DNA from: Synchiropus splendidus
Lineage: Eukaryota; Chordata; Actinopteri; Syngnathiformes; Callionymidae
Direction of reading: 5' to 3'
DNA: 64,000 nt
NCBI RefSeq assembly: GCF_027744825.2
Contig: NC_071342.1
Coordinates: 23,528,001-23,592,000 of the forward strand
Part shown: positions 12,766-43,500 of the stretch, one piece after another
How the letters are laid out: every line of letters begins with the position of its first letter
How positions within the stretch are numbered: the first letter of the stretch is position 1
Notes under the pieces: generated by a model
Databases searched by the model: none
Told to the model about the DNA's origin: nothing
What the model saw: the letters and a program-made list of their open reading frames with translations, nothing else
Translations under genes and position numbers: made by a program

Positions 12766-12817
12766 CACACAGTGCTGTGGATGCGGCTATGCTAACCAGC
12801 ATCCACAGCACTGTGTG
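12766..12817. repeat. Perfect 19-bp inverted repeat (hairpin)
   Basis: CACACAGTGCTGTGGATGC at 12766-12784 is exactly complemented at 12799-12817, with a 14-base loop. The right arm overlaps the start of the GTGTGACCCGAAGG repeat, so the hairpin may mark one end of that element. Confidence 0.9.
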
Positions 12818-13065
12818 ACCCGAAGGGCTGCCATTGGTTCACTAATCATCACTGATATTCCTCTAAAATACTAGTGTCATTGCTGAGTTTTCACTATAAT
12901 TACCTCTAGTGGAACAAAAAAGGAACCACAAAATCAAGCAGAACAAGACGGTTATTACATGATGATTATTTTTTATTATTTTTTATTTTTTTTAAATGGC
13001 CAGTGGGCTACTCCCTTGGCCTCTGCTGGCTACCTACTATGTTGGAGACCTCTGACCTGAACTAT
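12811..13065 (+). repeat. Dispersed repeat related to 5035-5095
   Basis: Starts with GTGTGACCCGAAGGGCTGCC and ends with GGCTACTCCCTTGG...TGGCTACCTACTATGTTGGAGACC. Both ends match motifs near 5035-5095. The copy contains a T-rich insert and no coding capacity was seen. Confidence 0.55.
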
Positions 13066-15190
13066 TTCAAGGTGCTGGAGTCCTAAATATAAAAAGAACT
13101 TAAACACTAAGAAGAGTCATAAATCAGACGCCATCAGCAGCTGCATGATCCCTTTCAATGTGTCACTCCGGACGATGCTCTCGTGTGGTAGGACAGTGCA
13201 GCTGCACACTCCAACACAGACCTGCATCTGTGCTGGGCCTTGTGTGACGGATGAAGAGGGGCCAGTGTGGTTGTAACTGAGTGTCCAAACCGCACCAACA
13301 GTACCACTGAGGATGCTGATGCCAACCCTCAGCTTGAGTTCATGTTTGTTGTCTTCGTATTTGCATGGAAATTATGTAATAACTCTGACCATTGAAGCTG
13401 AAGTTTCTGCGGTGATTTGACTGATTTGGCTGCTGATACCAGCAAGCAGTTGACCCACACGAGCCTGGCGCCTACGTCAAACACCAGGTTTCTGAACTGT
13501 GTTAGCGTAACACCCGACCGTGGGCCACTGCGGAGACTCAGCCGCTGCGGTCGCAGGTGAGCTGGTTGCCTCAGCCACTCAAGCATTTCTCCGCAGTAGT
13601 TTCCTTCTGCTAAGCCCTCAGCTCCTCCTGAATTTCCAGACTCTCGCCCCTCACTGAACATTTTTCTTGGACTTAACTTGTCGTATATCATCCGTTGGAC
13701 AAGGTCATCCTGTGTGCGTCCTCGAGGTACAGTGCAGCGGGTCCAGTTTTACTCTCTCGGCTCGGAAAACAAAGGAGATTCTCTTCCACTGAGGTTTATA
13801 CTTGGTATTTGGCAGAAAATAGCACTACTGTATTAGAACATATTAATAATTCAGTCTTTTTAATTCAGTGATTGACACCATTTAGTTTGAGGTACTGTCT
13901 TTTATCATCGTTATTTATAAACTGTCAGAAATGACTTAGAGAATAGCTGCCTCCTCAGCAACATCCACAACGCACTGACCAGCTGAAAAGGCGTGAGACA
14001 GTGAGTGTATTATGAACGCGCCTCCTGCATGTTACCCTCACTCATGTTTACAAAGGTATTTTTTACTGTGGTTTTCATAAAGGTGTTGATGTGTATGTTC
14101 ACTGGAACAGGAAATGGTACAGATGCTATGAGAATGTCGTGTGTTGCCAAGTTTAAATGCCATCACTAAAAATACTCGGCTGGAATGTGGGAATTGGCAG
14201 CAGGCTTAGTTGCCGCTCTCGAGCGACTATTTTGAAACAAACTGAAACCGGACACTGGGTCTTTGGTTCATTTTGGATTTGAAATTCAACTGTTTTCCAA
14301 ATAACTTCAGGGGAAGACTCATGGTTGCCTTTTGTTTGTTTGTGTCTTCTCATTATAGCGGTTATTTTCACGGTTTCCAAGTGTGGAACTGGATGTAATG
14401 CTCTCTCAAGTCTAAAGAATGCAACTGCGCTGCCACTTTATGTCAATATATGACTAAGCAAAATAGCTGCAGCAGGTTTATGTCAACAAAAGACTTCTGT
14501 AAACAAACAAACAAAACAGTAGCTTCAGGGAATGAGTAAAACAACAACTGTTAGCAAATCACATGAGCAGCTGCATGACACTCCATGTCACCTCAGGTCG
14601 CAGATGCTGTTGACCAAAGACACAGGGGACCGGCCTGTGGCACCTGGGACCATGAGTCAGGGGCGGTGACTTGAGTCCACAGCTTCCTTCCCCTGCCTCA
14701 ATGTTGCTACGTAGACAGGAAACCAGCCGCCATACTCACAAAAACATCCCCAGAAAACAGACCAAAAAAAGGACGTACATATTTCAAACCAATTTCAATA
14801 ATTCTCCAAACACAGTGGAGGTTCTGGGGGTCCTCACCCTGCCAGCACGGCTGTAATCACCACAGTAGTTATGGCCAAGTATTCTTCAACAGCTTTGCTT
14901 CCTTTCACTCACTGAGCTGAGTTAGTGTACATTAAAGACCAGACAAGGCCGGAACACAAGTGTGTGGAGCTTATTGCTCAGTCCAGTTTCCCTCCCGTAC
15001 CTCGGATCCTGTTGACTTATGAGTGGCGACCTGGAAATCTGAACAGACTGAACTGTTGTCTTATCCTTATTTTCTTATGTCGCCTTTATGTCTAAAGTAT
15101 TGTGTTATATACATACATACATGTGATTTTGACCTGAAAAGATCAATGATAATGTCGAATTCATACATTTACGTTGCTGTGCTGTGTTGA
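13066..15190. other. Intergenic stretch without a supportable gene
   Basis: A 120-codon minus-strand open frame (13329-13691) has no recognisable domain or splice context. Nothing else stands out. Confidence 0.45.
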
Positions 15191-15540
15191 CCAGAGTGTA
15201 TTCACATGTGGTTGAACCGGACTGTTCCATCCTGTCCATCCAGGGAGAAAAGATGTTGTCACGGGAGGTTCTGGTCTGGATCGACCGCAGCCTCCTGCCA
15301 GAGGGAAGAGGGACAGACGGTCCATGACCAGGGTGAGAAGTTCGGCTCTGATTCCACCTGCACATCTCTGGGTCCTGGAGACATACAGGTCCTGAAGATG
15401 AGGTGGCAGGCTGCAACCAATCAATGCGCTGTAGTCTGACCTTATCCCAGGAGGTGGCGCTGCTGTGCCACATGGTGATAGAGAAGGTGAGGATAGACTC
15501 AAGGATGGCTGTGTAGAACCTGGTGGAAGATCACTCAACT
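15190..15540 (-). mobile_element. L2/Rex-like LINE fragment, antisense
   Basis: The reverse complement of 15235-15382 repeats the 3735-3890 sequence (ACCCAGAGATGTGCAGGT..., CCCTCTGGCAGGAGGCT...). The minus-strand frame extends further 5' with Pro/Ser-rich codons of the LINE ORF2 C-terminus. It is truncated at both ends and non-functional. Confidence 0.7.
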
Positions 15541-18000
15541 ATGGAGTGACTTCTTATGGTGACCACCTCAGAGCAGAGTAACACAACAAGGCCATGATCA
15601 ACTTTGCATCTAAAACAATTAAAAACAGCTCAATAAAAACAGCAGCAGCTGCTATCAGCAATTCATTCACCACGGTTTGACTCGTCCCATGAGGAGATCT
15701 TTGATGCCGAGCATTGAACACTGCGGAGACTCCTTTAGTGAGGCAAACAAAACCAGAGAAAAAAACTTTTCCTTTCACTCTTTTTCCCACTATCAATAAG
15801 AATCACAGGTTTTCACCCTCCATTCTTTCACCAAGGTCACATCTCACAGAATCCAACCAGTGGCGCGAGTGTCCAGCTCAAGGCTGCAGCTAATCTATGT
15901 GCGAACTTGGGAGGAAATGAGCAGAGTTCCTCCTGACAGAGGTCACACTTCCCGCTCTAATTTGGAATGGAAGGCCTTTGTTGTGCAAAAAGTCCAATGA
16001 AAATATCAAGACCACCATCCTTGACCTCACACTCAAACAAGTACAAAGACGTTGAGATAAATAAGTGGCCTGTCATGAGATTTTCTATAAACAGAGTCAG
16101 GGAAAGGCAGGGTTTCCCTTTCGAAGGAGATGGATGCTCCGGATCAGCAGGTAGGGCAGGACATTCACATTCCCAGAAGAGCATGAAAGTCCATCCAGTG
16201 TAAAGAGTCTGTCTTTGTGCCCACGTCGGTTTGCACCAGACACTTGTCGAGCTGAAATCCAGATGTTTTGCTGTCTGAGAATTTGGACTAAAATAATCAT
16301 CAGTATCAAGGGTCCAGCATCGATCAGATGTTGGAGAAATATTGCTTATTGTTTTTGCCACAAAAAACAGAGACGATTCAGAATACTTCCGGGGGTCCAC
16401 ATCGCCTGCACATGTGCAGCCCAAACAGAAGTGTTGTCTTCATTCTGCAAGACTTCATTATACAAAGTGTTGTGATTAAAAACGCTCAAATCCAATTCCA
16501 TCCCGTCTGAAATATGGCGGGGGACAATCCCTCTGTGCCTGGGGGTAAAGTCCAAGGTTGTCCTTCAGGTGTTTTTCCCATCAGCCCGAGTACCCTTCAG
16601 GCCCAGACTCTCTTAGATTGACTGACTGGCCAAAACATCCCCTGCAGTACTCCAGACGGCGAGGCTTGGAAAGCCATCTGAAGCTGCCGGCATCTGCTGC
16701 AGAGCTTCTGTACTTACGTAGAACTCGACACCTGATCACATCTTGTGGATTCCTACCATTAAAGGGGATTCGACATCCTGCTGTGTCCCGGGGGTCTTGG
16801 CCCTGCTGTCACGATACACTCCTGCAGATCTGGGGAAGAGATTGACTCCAGATCACAAGCGGGGACCTTGTTGGAGCCCAAAATAGGATCAGAGCCGTGT
16901 ACGGAGCAAAGAGTAGAGGAATGTCGAGAGACGAATGAGATGCATGCATCTATACGGCACCATGATCATAGTCGAGCTATGTGGAAGGAATATCTTCACA
17001 TCATCATCATCATCTTCATCATCATCCACATCATGTTAGCTAGCCGTCAAGCTTCTTTCTAACTTATTCATCTACAAAGCCTTGAGTTCCAACCTTCCCC
17101 AGGACACTCTGCTCAGAAACAAAACCACCATCGTGTCATCCATTGAAAATGAATATAGACCAGTGGGACAAGGTTGATATCATCAACCACTGAATATCAC
17201 CACCATCACACAGCAACACACAGCCAATATAACCAGGTGTGTCAGTACAGAGACAGGCCATGGTGAATACCACTTGATCTGAAGCAAGAAACCCAGGGAA
17301 GCCCAAACCCTGTCAGTGGTTCAGGTGTTGTCAAGTGAATCATCATTAGTTAAAAAAAAAAAAAAAGATAAAAAATCTAATTTAATAATGAATATTTTGT
17401 GCGTATTTTGAGCTGCAAACTGAGAGTCAAGGCAGCAGTATTTATCACTAAGCAAACAATCTTGCCTTATAACAACAATGACACAACATAACAACAAGTA
17501 TAGTTACACCAGTAGTTATGCTAGTTCAACAACATTAGACAACAAATATAAACGCCGCGGAACTATATTATTATAACTCCAGATACTAGTTTAAAAACAC
17601 AACATACAACAAGGGTCCAACAGCGCCATCTACTGGGTAAACGTCAAGCTAACTTGTCAGACAAATGTCGACCGATAAATATTATTTCCATCTCTTATCG
17701 CTGTTTTTAAAATGTATTTGATTTTAAATTCGTATTACAAATTCTGCACTCGTGATGTCAAGTTATTCACCGACGTATCTGTAACTGTCACTTGTAAAGT
17801 CATTTTTTTAAGGGCCGTCAAATGACGTGGTGGAGTCCCTTCACATTTTCACATCCGACGAACAGCTCTCTCTGTACACACTGATCATCATTTTTTCCCA
17901 CTTTATATTGTTTTGATTTCTCATTCACCAGTGTCTGTGTGATAATTACGTTATTGGCTCACTCTGCATGGGCGTCTTTGTGACTGATCATGACCACAAC
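15541..18000. other. Intergenic stretch; ATC microsatellite near 17000
   Basis: The stretch includes an imperfect (ATC)n run at about 16999-17035 and an A-run at 17350. No exon with credible homology or splice signals was seen on either strand. Confidence 0.45.
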
Positions 18001-18049
18001 TCGAGACGATATAACATATTCATCTTATACTGCAGTTTGAGAGGAACCA

Positions 18050-18618
18050 CTGGTGACGAAGATTCCACCGCCGAAGCCGCAATGGAACCACGATGGAGCC
18101 GTTGCCCCTGGCAACGCCATCCATGGAGATGCGTGTATGAGCTGCCAGCCGTGGCCGATCAGCGCAGTTATGCTGTTGTGACAGCGGGACCCGGGAGGTC
18201 TCTGGAAAGGTTCGTAACCAGTGACCTGGACGCTGATTCCTCAACGTCGGCGATTCTCGGAGAAGAGAAAATGCCTGGTTCCCCACATAATCCCAACGGT
18301 GTCTCGCTGTAAATCGCATCTGGAGCTTTCCATTTGGAGGCGTCTGGGGCAGCTCATAACAAGTTTAAACATTTAAACTCACAACTGCCATGAAGATAAA
18401 AATGTATCCAGGTTCATTTACGTCAAAGCTTCACCCAGCTGCCTCTTTTACTTTGAAAATCTCAGCGGATGTTCTATCTCTCCTCACGCCCCGACGCTTG
18501 ATAAACAATGACGGAGCGCTCCTGTTTCCCGATGGTTGGGTAAATGCTGCCCATCTTTCCGGTTATAGCAGCATCACCTGCTCCATCAGCATCACGACGC
18601 TGACCGACAGATCGAGCC
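18050..18618 (+). promoter_or_regulatory. CpG-rich 5' flank / 5' UTR of slc24a3
   Basis: CpG frequency rises here (CCGCCGAAGCCGC, GACGCTGATTCC, CACGCCCCGACGC, CGATCGG) directly upstream of the slc24a3 start codon. No TATA box was seen at a sensible distance. The promoter role is inferred from position and composition. Confidence 0.35.
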
Positions 18619-36925
<18,307 letters not shown>

Positions 36926-39640
36926 GACTCGCTGCTCGACACGACGCTCGCCTGTTCATCACTCTCCTGCTCCCTGTGTCTGTTCCAACTTCCATCAGAG
37001 GATGGATTCAGGAAGGCGTTGCCTTGTGATGGGAAGCATCACATCAGCATGTGTAAAGAGGACTTGTTTTTTATGGTTTGAGGTCACTTGTTGACAAACC
37101 CAGAAGCAGACTGTCAGTGTTGTGCGAGACGTGTGTAGACTTTAGACATATCTGGGGAGTAGAGCTCTTCACGGTGAGCCACCTGAAGCGCAGCCAAGCA
37201 CACTTTTGACGTGGTTATTTTGTAAATGTACACACACACACACAGGGGTGTACTTTTTGATGACAATGTACACGTAGCTTCTATGTTTCGTGTTTCAACA
37301 ACAAGAGATGAGATCTCCTTCTACATACGTTTATGATCTCATTCATGCAGTACGCACAAGACTCCTCTGGAGGTCGCCAAACATCCAGATTTTTCTGTTC
37401 CTCTAAATAGACCGAAACTATCAGCAAAATAGAGTATATAAGCACGACGAGAAAATAGAGGTAGACTTTCTTTCATTTGTAAATGTTGGTCAGCTTAACT
37501 GTATGGTGTGTGTGAGTGTGTGTGTGTGTGTCTGTCAAGATTTTGCTGCGCACAGTGGTGTCCGTTTTCTGAAGAGTGTGTTTACTATTTGAGTGAATCT
37601 CATGTGGCGAGAGACAGAAAATAAAATATGAAACTGTATTTTACGCAACAAAGAATTAGCAAAGAAAGGAAAGATGGAGCTGTAACTCTCAGGATAGACG
37701 ACAAGTGCATGTTAGTAGGTCCAACTTTTGGAAACATTAGTCACTTTTTCTGAGGTAAAAGCTGGAAAAAAAAAAAGTTTCAGTTTATAAAGGTTAGAAG
37801 CTTCAAGATGGCCAGTTGCATTCAAGTATTTGTGACACCTTTAACTGCTAGAGTGGCTCGTGTTGATGTGTCCCCCACCTTTGACCATATTGTGAGAAGA
37901 GTGTTGGTGGTGATGGAGGGGAACCAAAACGTAGCAGAATCTAATGGACATTCTTCTGTAACTATCCTGTGTCGTCCATGACTGAGCCGTGGTCCATCGG
38001 CCAGCAATAACCGTCTCAGACAATCATCCCGTCCACACTGCATGGGGACCACTGGGTATACAGAGGGAATCGTGTCGGCAATAAGTAGCGCCATCACCGT
38101 CCGCACGCAAGGCAATAATATGGGTCCAAAGATCAATCTGTGAAATCATTTTTTTTTTTTTTTTCTTAAGTTATTTAAAAATAATCCCAATTTGTTTAGG
38201 GGTTTTCATTGTTTCACCTGGTGGGAGTGATACACAATCAGATCTTTTTGGCTGGAGGGAAACTAGTTCAAATCTGGTTTATATAGTAGTTCAGCATGAC
38301 CCAACCCAACTGGTGTTCATCCTTTCACAGATGAACAGTGTTGGCACTGACCTTTCTCTCACGTTTTAGTCGCAAGCTTAAGGAGCCCTGTGCTGCTTCT
38401 CCAACATATGGAAAATGTTGTCGTGCATGATGTGAAAAGTGCCACATCACGACGTGGCTTTTTTTTATTGCCATTTTAACCTTTATTCCATTGTGAATCT
38501 CACAAACCATTGGCTCTCAGAGCGACAACCACGACTGCTTCTCAGCAATAACCTGGGTTCAACGTCATGTTTTTAAATGGTTCAGTTCTTGTTGTAACAG
38601 ATGGAGACAGAATCTTCAATGTAGCTGTTTCACATGAAGCTGAGTAACGTGGGAGAGCTAGAGAAGTCTGACAGCTGACTGTCACTCACAAGGCGGTCAG
38701 CGTGGTCAGGGATGCAACTTCAAAATCCCATTGTAATTACATGTCTAAGATATAACTGTCATTTTCTCCTGTACATGGCTCAAGAATCATCGATATGAGT
38801 TGATGGCAGGATCTGACCCTTCAAAACAAAGTCTCTCTTTTTGTCTCTTCTTTTCGTCTCTTGAGCTCATAAACTACTCTGTTTTTATACGTCCTACACT
38901 TTTATGAGTATAAAAACAATTGATTGTACGATTGAGTTTCAAGGACTCCAGAGAAAACCAGCAGCACTTCTGGTAAAATTATTTCTTGATTTATTTTTCT
39001 TTCCTTTTTAATGCCTTATTTATTTTCAGTAACTTTAAAAAAATATATATATATATATTTCCTTAACTTATGTTTCCTTTTCAAATTGAGGAGTTTGTCA
39101 GTACTGGGGCGTGGTGGGATTCAGGTTGTTCTGGAGACATTTCCAGTGTTTCACACACCAAAGACTCTGAACAGACATTTGTGTTTTTCCCCCCGTAATT
39201 GTATCAATGGAGTACAAAAAGGTGCACTGTGCTGAGGCGAAGTTGCAAGTCCAAGAAAATTCGACATACATGTTTTGAAGCAATCCAAAATTATTTGTGA
39301 TATTCACATGGAACTGTAAGATACGTCTGTAAATAGTGAAGTATTTATACATATTTTTGTCTGTATAGTTGTTAAATATGGCAGAGACTTTAGACTACTT
39401 TGTTGACCTTTACGTGTTTGACCATGTTGTCCTGTTTACACACAGAGAGGCGTCTATCACAGGAGCAGTCCGTGCAGGGGAGGAAAGAGACATATCAGGA
39501 CGTTTGATACACGTTTTTCACTTTTATCTCTGTGCACAGAAACGTACTGAAGCTGACTGACCACCTAGTGGTGTTTCCACTCTCATCATAAGAACCCTTT
39601 TGCTAAGTCAGCATTAATAAAATTGTCTCCAGTAAATACA
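36926..39640 (+). other. slc24a3: Probable 3' UTR of slc24a3
   Basis: No gene follows the stop codon for 3.6 kb. Poly(A) signals AATAAA occur at 37620-37625 and 39616-39621, so transcripts of about 0.7 and 2.7 kb of 3' UTR are both possible. The region contains GT/AC runs (about 37230 and 37505) and a T-run near 38150. The extent is inferred. Confidence 0.4.
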
Positions 39641-40598
39641 AGATTGAGTCCTGTGTTACCTCTTTTCACAAAGTTTCAACATGGTGTAAACGTTATACTG
39701 TATAAGGAAAGAGTTTGACTACTCCTGGTTTCAGCAACTACTTTTCAGTGCTGCCCGTTATCACAGTATATGCTGGGAATACAATGATGTAATGTTGGAG
39801 CTGAAAAGATCAAGCTCCGGGTGGGTGGAATTCCTCCATAGCACCTTCAAGCTACCGGTGACAGGTACAGTATGTCCGCCTTCATGGTCACCAGTGGCAC
39901 CAGAGGTCACTTTTTCCTGTGTGGGCTGGCACCTGCGCAACATCGGTATCTGGACTCAGACTTGGGCCACTCTCTCAAGAACTGCCATGCGCAGTGGTCA
40001 CCTGACAAACAGACCATCGTCTCATGTTTCTTCAACACACAGAAAACTCATTTGAAAGTAAACTCTCGGCCTGTCAGACTCTTAAGCAGACACACATGCA
40101 AACATTAGCCTGTTTGCAACGTGTTTAGGTCAGTTGTTTTTTTAAGTTTCTGTTACATTTTTCAATATTTTAACGTGTTAGTTTTCCATTTACAAAATCA
40201 TAATTCGATTACATTACACTTTTTTGTCCTACAATGAGGACATTTTGCAGCATTGTAATGTGCAGTGTAATAAATATTTTTTTTATGTTGTATAACTTTG
40301 TCTATGAACTATTTGATAGGATGCTAAATTTCTCACAGAAAACTGTGCCATTGTCACTGTTAAACGTATATTTAAATTAATATACGAATAAAGTGTTGTT
40401 GTTTTTTATAAGACGGGATATGATCAACTTTACCAGACACATTTGCGCCGCTAAAATTAGGTTTTGTGAGGGATTCAACAATACATTTTAATCTACTGTT
40501 AGTTTTGTAGTGACCCTCCGAACCACTGGGTGTCGCCAATGTCCCAGAAGGATGTGAGAGGGAGGTAAAGAACAAAAACATCCAGGAAGACAGCAGAA
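39641..40598 (+). other. Intergenic gap and 5' flank of vps8
   Basis: Just under 1 kb between the possible slc24a3 end and the vps8 start. It is AT-rich apart from the last 100 bases. No recognised element or convincing core promoter motif was seen; the vps8 promoter must lie here. Confidence 0.4.
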
Positions 40599-43500
40599 AT
40601 GTCTGAGTCGCCTGACAGCGCTAGCCTCCCTTCTACCCTTTCCCAAGTTAATTTAATGGAATTGGACGCAGTGAGTGTCGTTTATTTTATTCCTTGAAAA
40701 AAATTGTAAATGATATGCGACGAGATTCATGAATTCGTGAACGTGCCCTCACTGCAGCAGCAGTAAATAGCGAACACACAGGGGTGTTGTTGTAAATATA
40801 TTGTGTCATGCAATGTTGTGGTCCATTATAAATGAATTTAAGGCCGGTTTTTCCAACTTGCGTCGTCGCTCGCCAGTCAGCATCTGCACCTGCATCTGCC
40901 AATATCTAATCTGTCAAGTCTTACCACAAACAGAAGCAGTACAAGGTTATTTCAATCCCACATCTAACATACAACAACTCTTGATCTGAGGTGTGTGAAA
41001 TAAAAAAAATACAGTGCTTGAAAACGATTGAAAACAATAGCAATTGGAGGCCTAAAAAAATAGCATTATCTTAGCATTTTTATTGAGTCAATGCAGTTGT
41101 GTTCCTCTAAATTGAATTACATCTTGAGCGTCAAATGCATTGGTTTAAACCTATAAAAATACTGTGTACTAACCTCATCTGAGTCACACGGACAGTCACA
41201 GTGCTGCAGAGTCATTGTGCAGTAAATAAACGTGCTTCTCCTTTAAACATCTCTTTGAGTAAATCCTTGGCTGGGTGGCTGTTTGGTCACGATCCCACCA
41301 GTGAATGGAAACTATATTATGAATTCATGTCTTTGTATCAATATATTGTTTTCTCATTGAACTTGCCATTAATGTTTCTTTCGTTTGTTCTGTGCTTCTG
41401 TGTCATTTATTTTACTTATGAAGAAGAGATGGTAAAACTTTTTTGTTCTTTTCAGATTGACGATAAGGAGTTTGACATTCCCCAGATAGACACCCCGCCT
41501 ACATTGGAGAGCATCCTCAATGAGGTCGAGTACAACATGATGGAATTTGGAGTGGGATTCTTGTTTTCTGATAAAACAAAACGAATGAGAGTCTTGAATG
41601 TAACATGCAATTTACTTGCTGAACTAGACAATTTGAGGCAGGAAAGTCTGTTTTCTGAAGAAATTAAAGCCTGTAACGGAAGTGCAGCGCTTAAAAAAGT
41701 GATTTGCAACTCGAGCTAACGTATGAAATAGTCTGGTGTGGCATATGACACGGTTCACAGAACAGGTTTGTTCATGATTGATTCGTCATTTATCTGACCT
41801 TCCATGTTTTTCATGTTTGATGGTGTTAATGGATGTCTTATCTGTGTGTTTAACAGACAGACGATGAGGAAGAAGCTTTCGTTTTGGAGGACACTTGTGT
41901 TTTAAATCCAGAAAACATTGATAGATATTCCTGTGAAACAGCTTCATTAACAAGCTCTGATAGTGGAGACCCAGCGCAAATCAAAAGGTACGAGATACAG
42001 TGGTGAAAGTCTCTTACCATTCAGTGGCCCATACGCACAGTACTGAACACATGAAGCAAACACAGAGAGCGTCGTGTTTAACTGTGAATTTGTGCCTGTT
42101 AAAAGGAGGAAGAAGACCTTGGACCCGCAGTCAAATGTGCATGGATCTGTTCTCCGACACAGTCTGCTGAAGGGAATTTCTGCCCAGATCGTCTCTGCTG
42201 CTGTAACAGACTCGCACCTGACATTTGTCTTTCACTGCTTCACACTGACACTGAATGTTTGTACATTGAATTTTTAGGACAAAGTAGATGCTGGACTTCC
42301 TACGGCTATAGTGAGTATGGACATGTGTGGGTTTGTGGGCTTGTGTATCTTACTTTGTGGGGACTGATTCTTGACAAAACACTATCCTTGTGAAGACCAT
42401 GTGACATTGTGGGAACATTTGGTTGGACCTCACGCGGTTATGCCTCAATGATGAAGACTTCAAAATAAGTGGATCATTATAACTGGGTTTCAGTTTGGTT
42501 CAGAGTCCTGGTTCAGGTGAGCCATGTGTTTTGGATGGTTAGGTTTAGGGGGAGAGGCTGGGGAAAGGGTGAGCTTGAGCTTGAGGTCCCCACAAAGATA
42601 GAGATACAAGTACTGTATGTGTGGGCGTGGGTGGGTGGACACTCACAATATTTTAGCCGCAGTATAATGCAATGTGTTTTTTTTTGTTTTGTTTTTTAAG
42701 GCAGTTTCCAGTGTGATTGCTGTCGGCACCTCTCATGGCTTGGCCCTGATCTTCGGTAAGTTCTCTCCATTTTCTAATGTTATGACAGTAAAAAAAACGC
42801 ATTGAAAGAAGTTGTGCAAAGACGTCTGTTGGGTTTTTATTAGGGACCAGTTTTCTAAACTTCTAATGAAACATACACAGTGCTTAGTAATCAGTAAATC
42901 AGTCTCAGTCAGCGTGGGCTTTGTTCTGGACCTCACAGCAGGTTTGTTGGTAGTATTTGTATTCATCACTGTATTCATCGTTGTCTCATTTATAAGTCAT
43001 CATTCTTGCATTGGCACAAATCATAGGTGGAGTCATGGAAAGATGCTGTGTCCTGCTCCTTACACGTTTCTTTTTAATAAAGTACTTCATACATTTCCAG
43101 ATACAAACAGCAGACGATGGCAACTGGAGACTTGGGATCAAAGAGCTTACTTTTCTTATTCCAAACTCTGATTTATGTAGACGTCTCCCAGCACCTTGCA
43201 CCTGATTTAATTCAAATTATGGACCAAATGTGAGTGTTTTTGAAGCTCCTCTGAATAACAAAATCTACTGTTCCCACAGATGGCAACCAGGCTCTCCGGC
43301 TCTGTCTTGGAAACAAGGCATCCGGCGCCGAGTTTGGGGCCGTTTCTGCCCTCAGCATCAATCAGGACTGCTCCCGGCTTCTCTGTGGGTTTGCCAAAGG
43401 ACAGGTACGCTGCGCTTTTTATCTGTCTTCATTCTCACTTCATATACTTCATCAGAGTGTATTAGATCTGATTCCGACCCCGATACAGATGGTGCTCTTG

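Noticed and set aside
13329..13691. 120-codon minus-strand open frame
   Set aside because: No recognisable domain, no splice partners and no known repeat match; likely chance.
15105..15538. Two overlapping minus-strand open frames of over 120 codons
   Set aside because: They are remains of LINE ORF2, truncated, with no intact reverse transcriptase.
39792..40108. Overlapping plus-strand open frames before vps8
   Set aside because: No domain, no initiation context and no continuation by splicing into vps8 exon 1.
41201..41719. 172-codon open frame around vps8 exon 2
   Set aside because: Only 41456-41524 matches Vps8. The next exon at 41857 joins in frame from 41524, so the rest is intron read-through.
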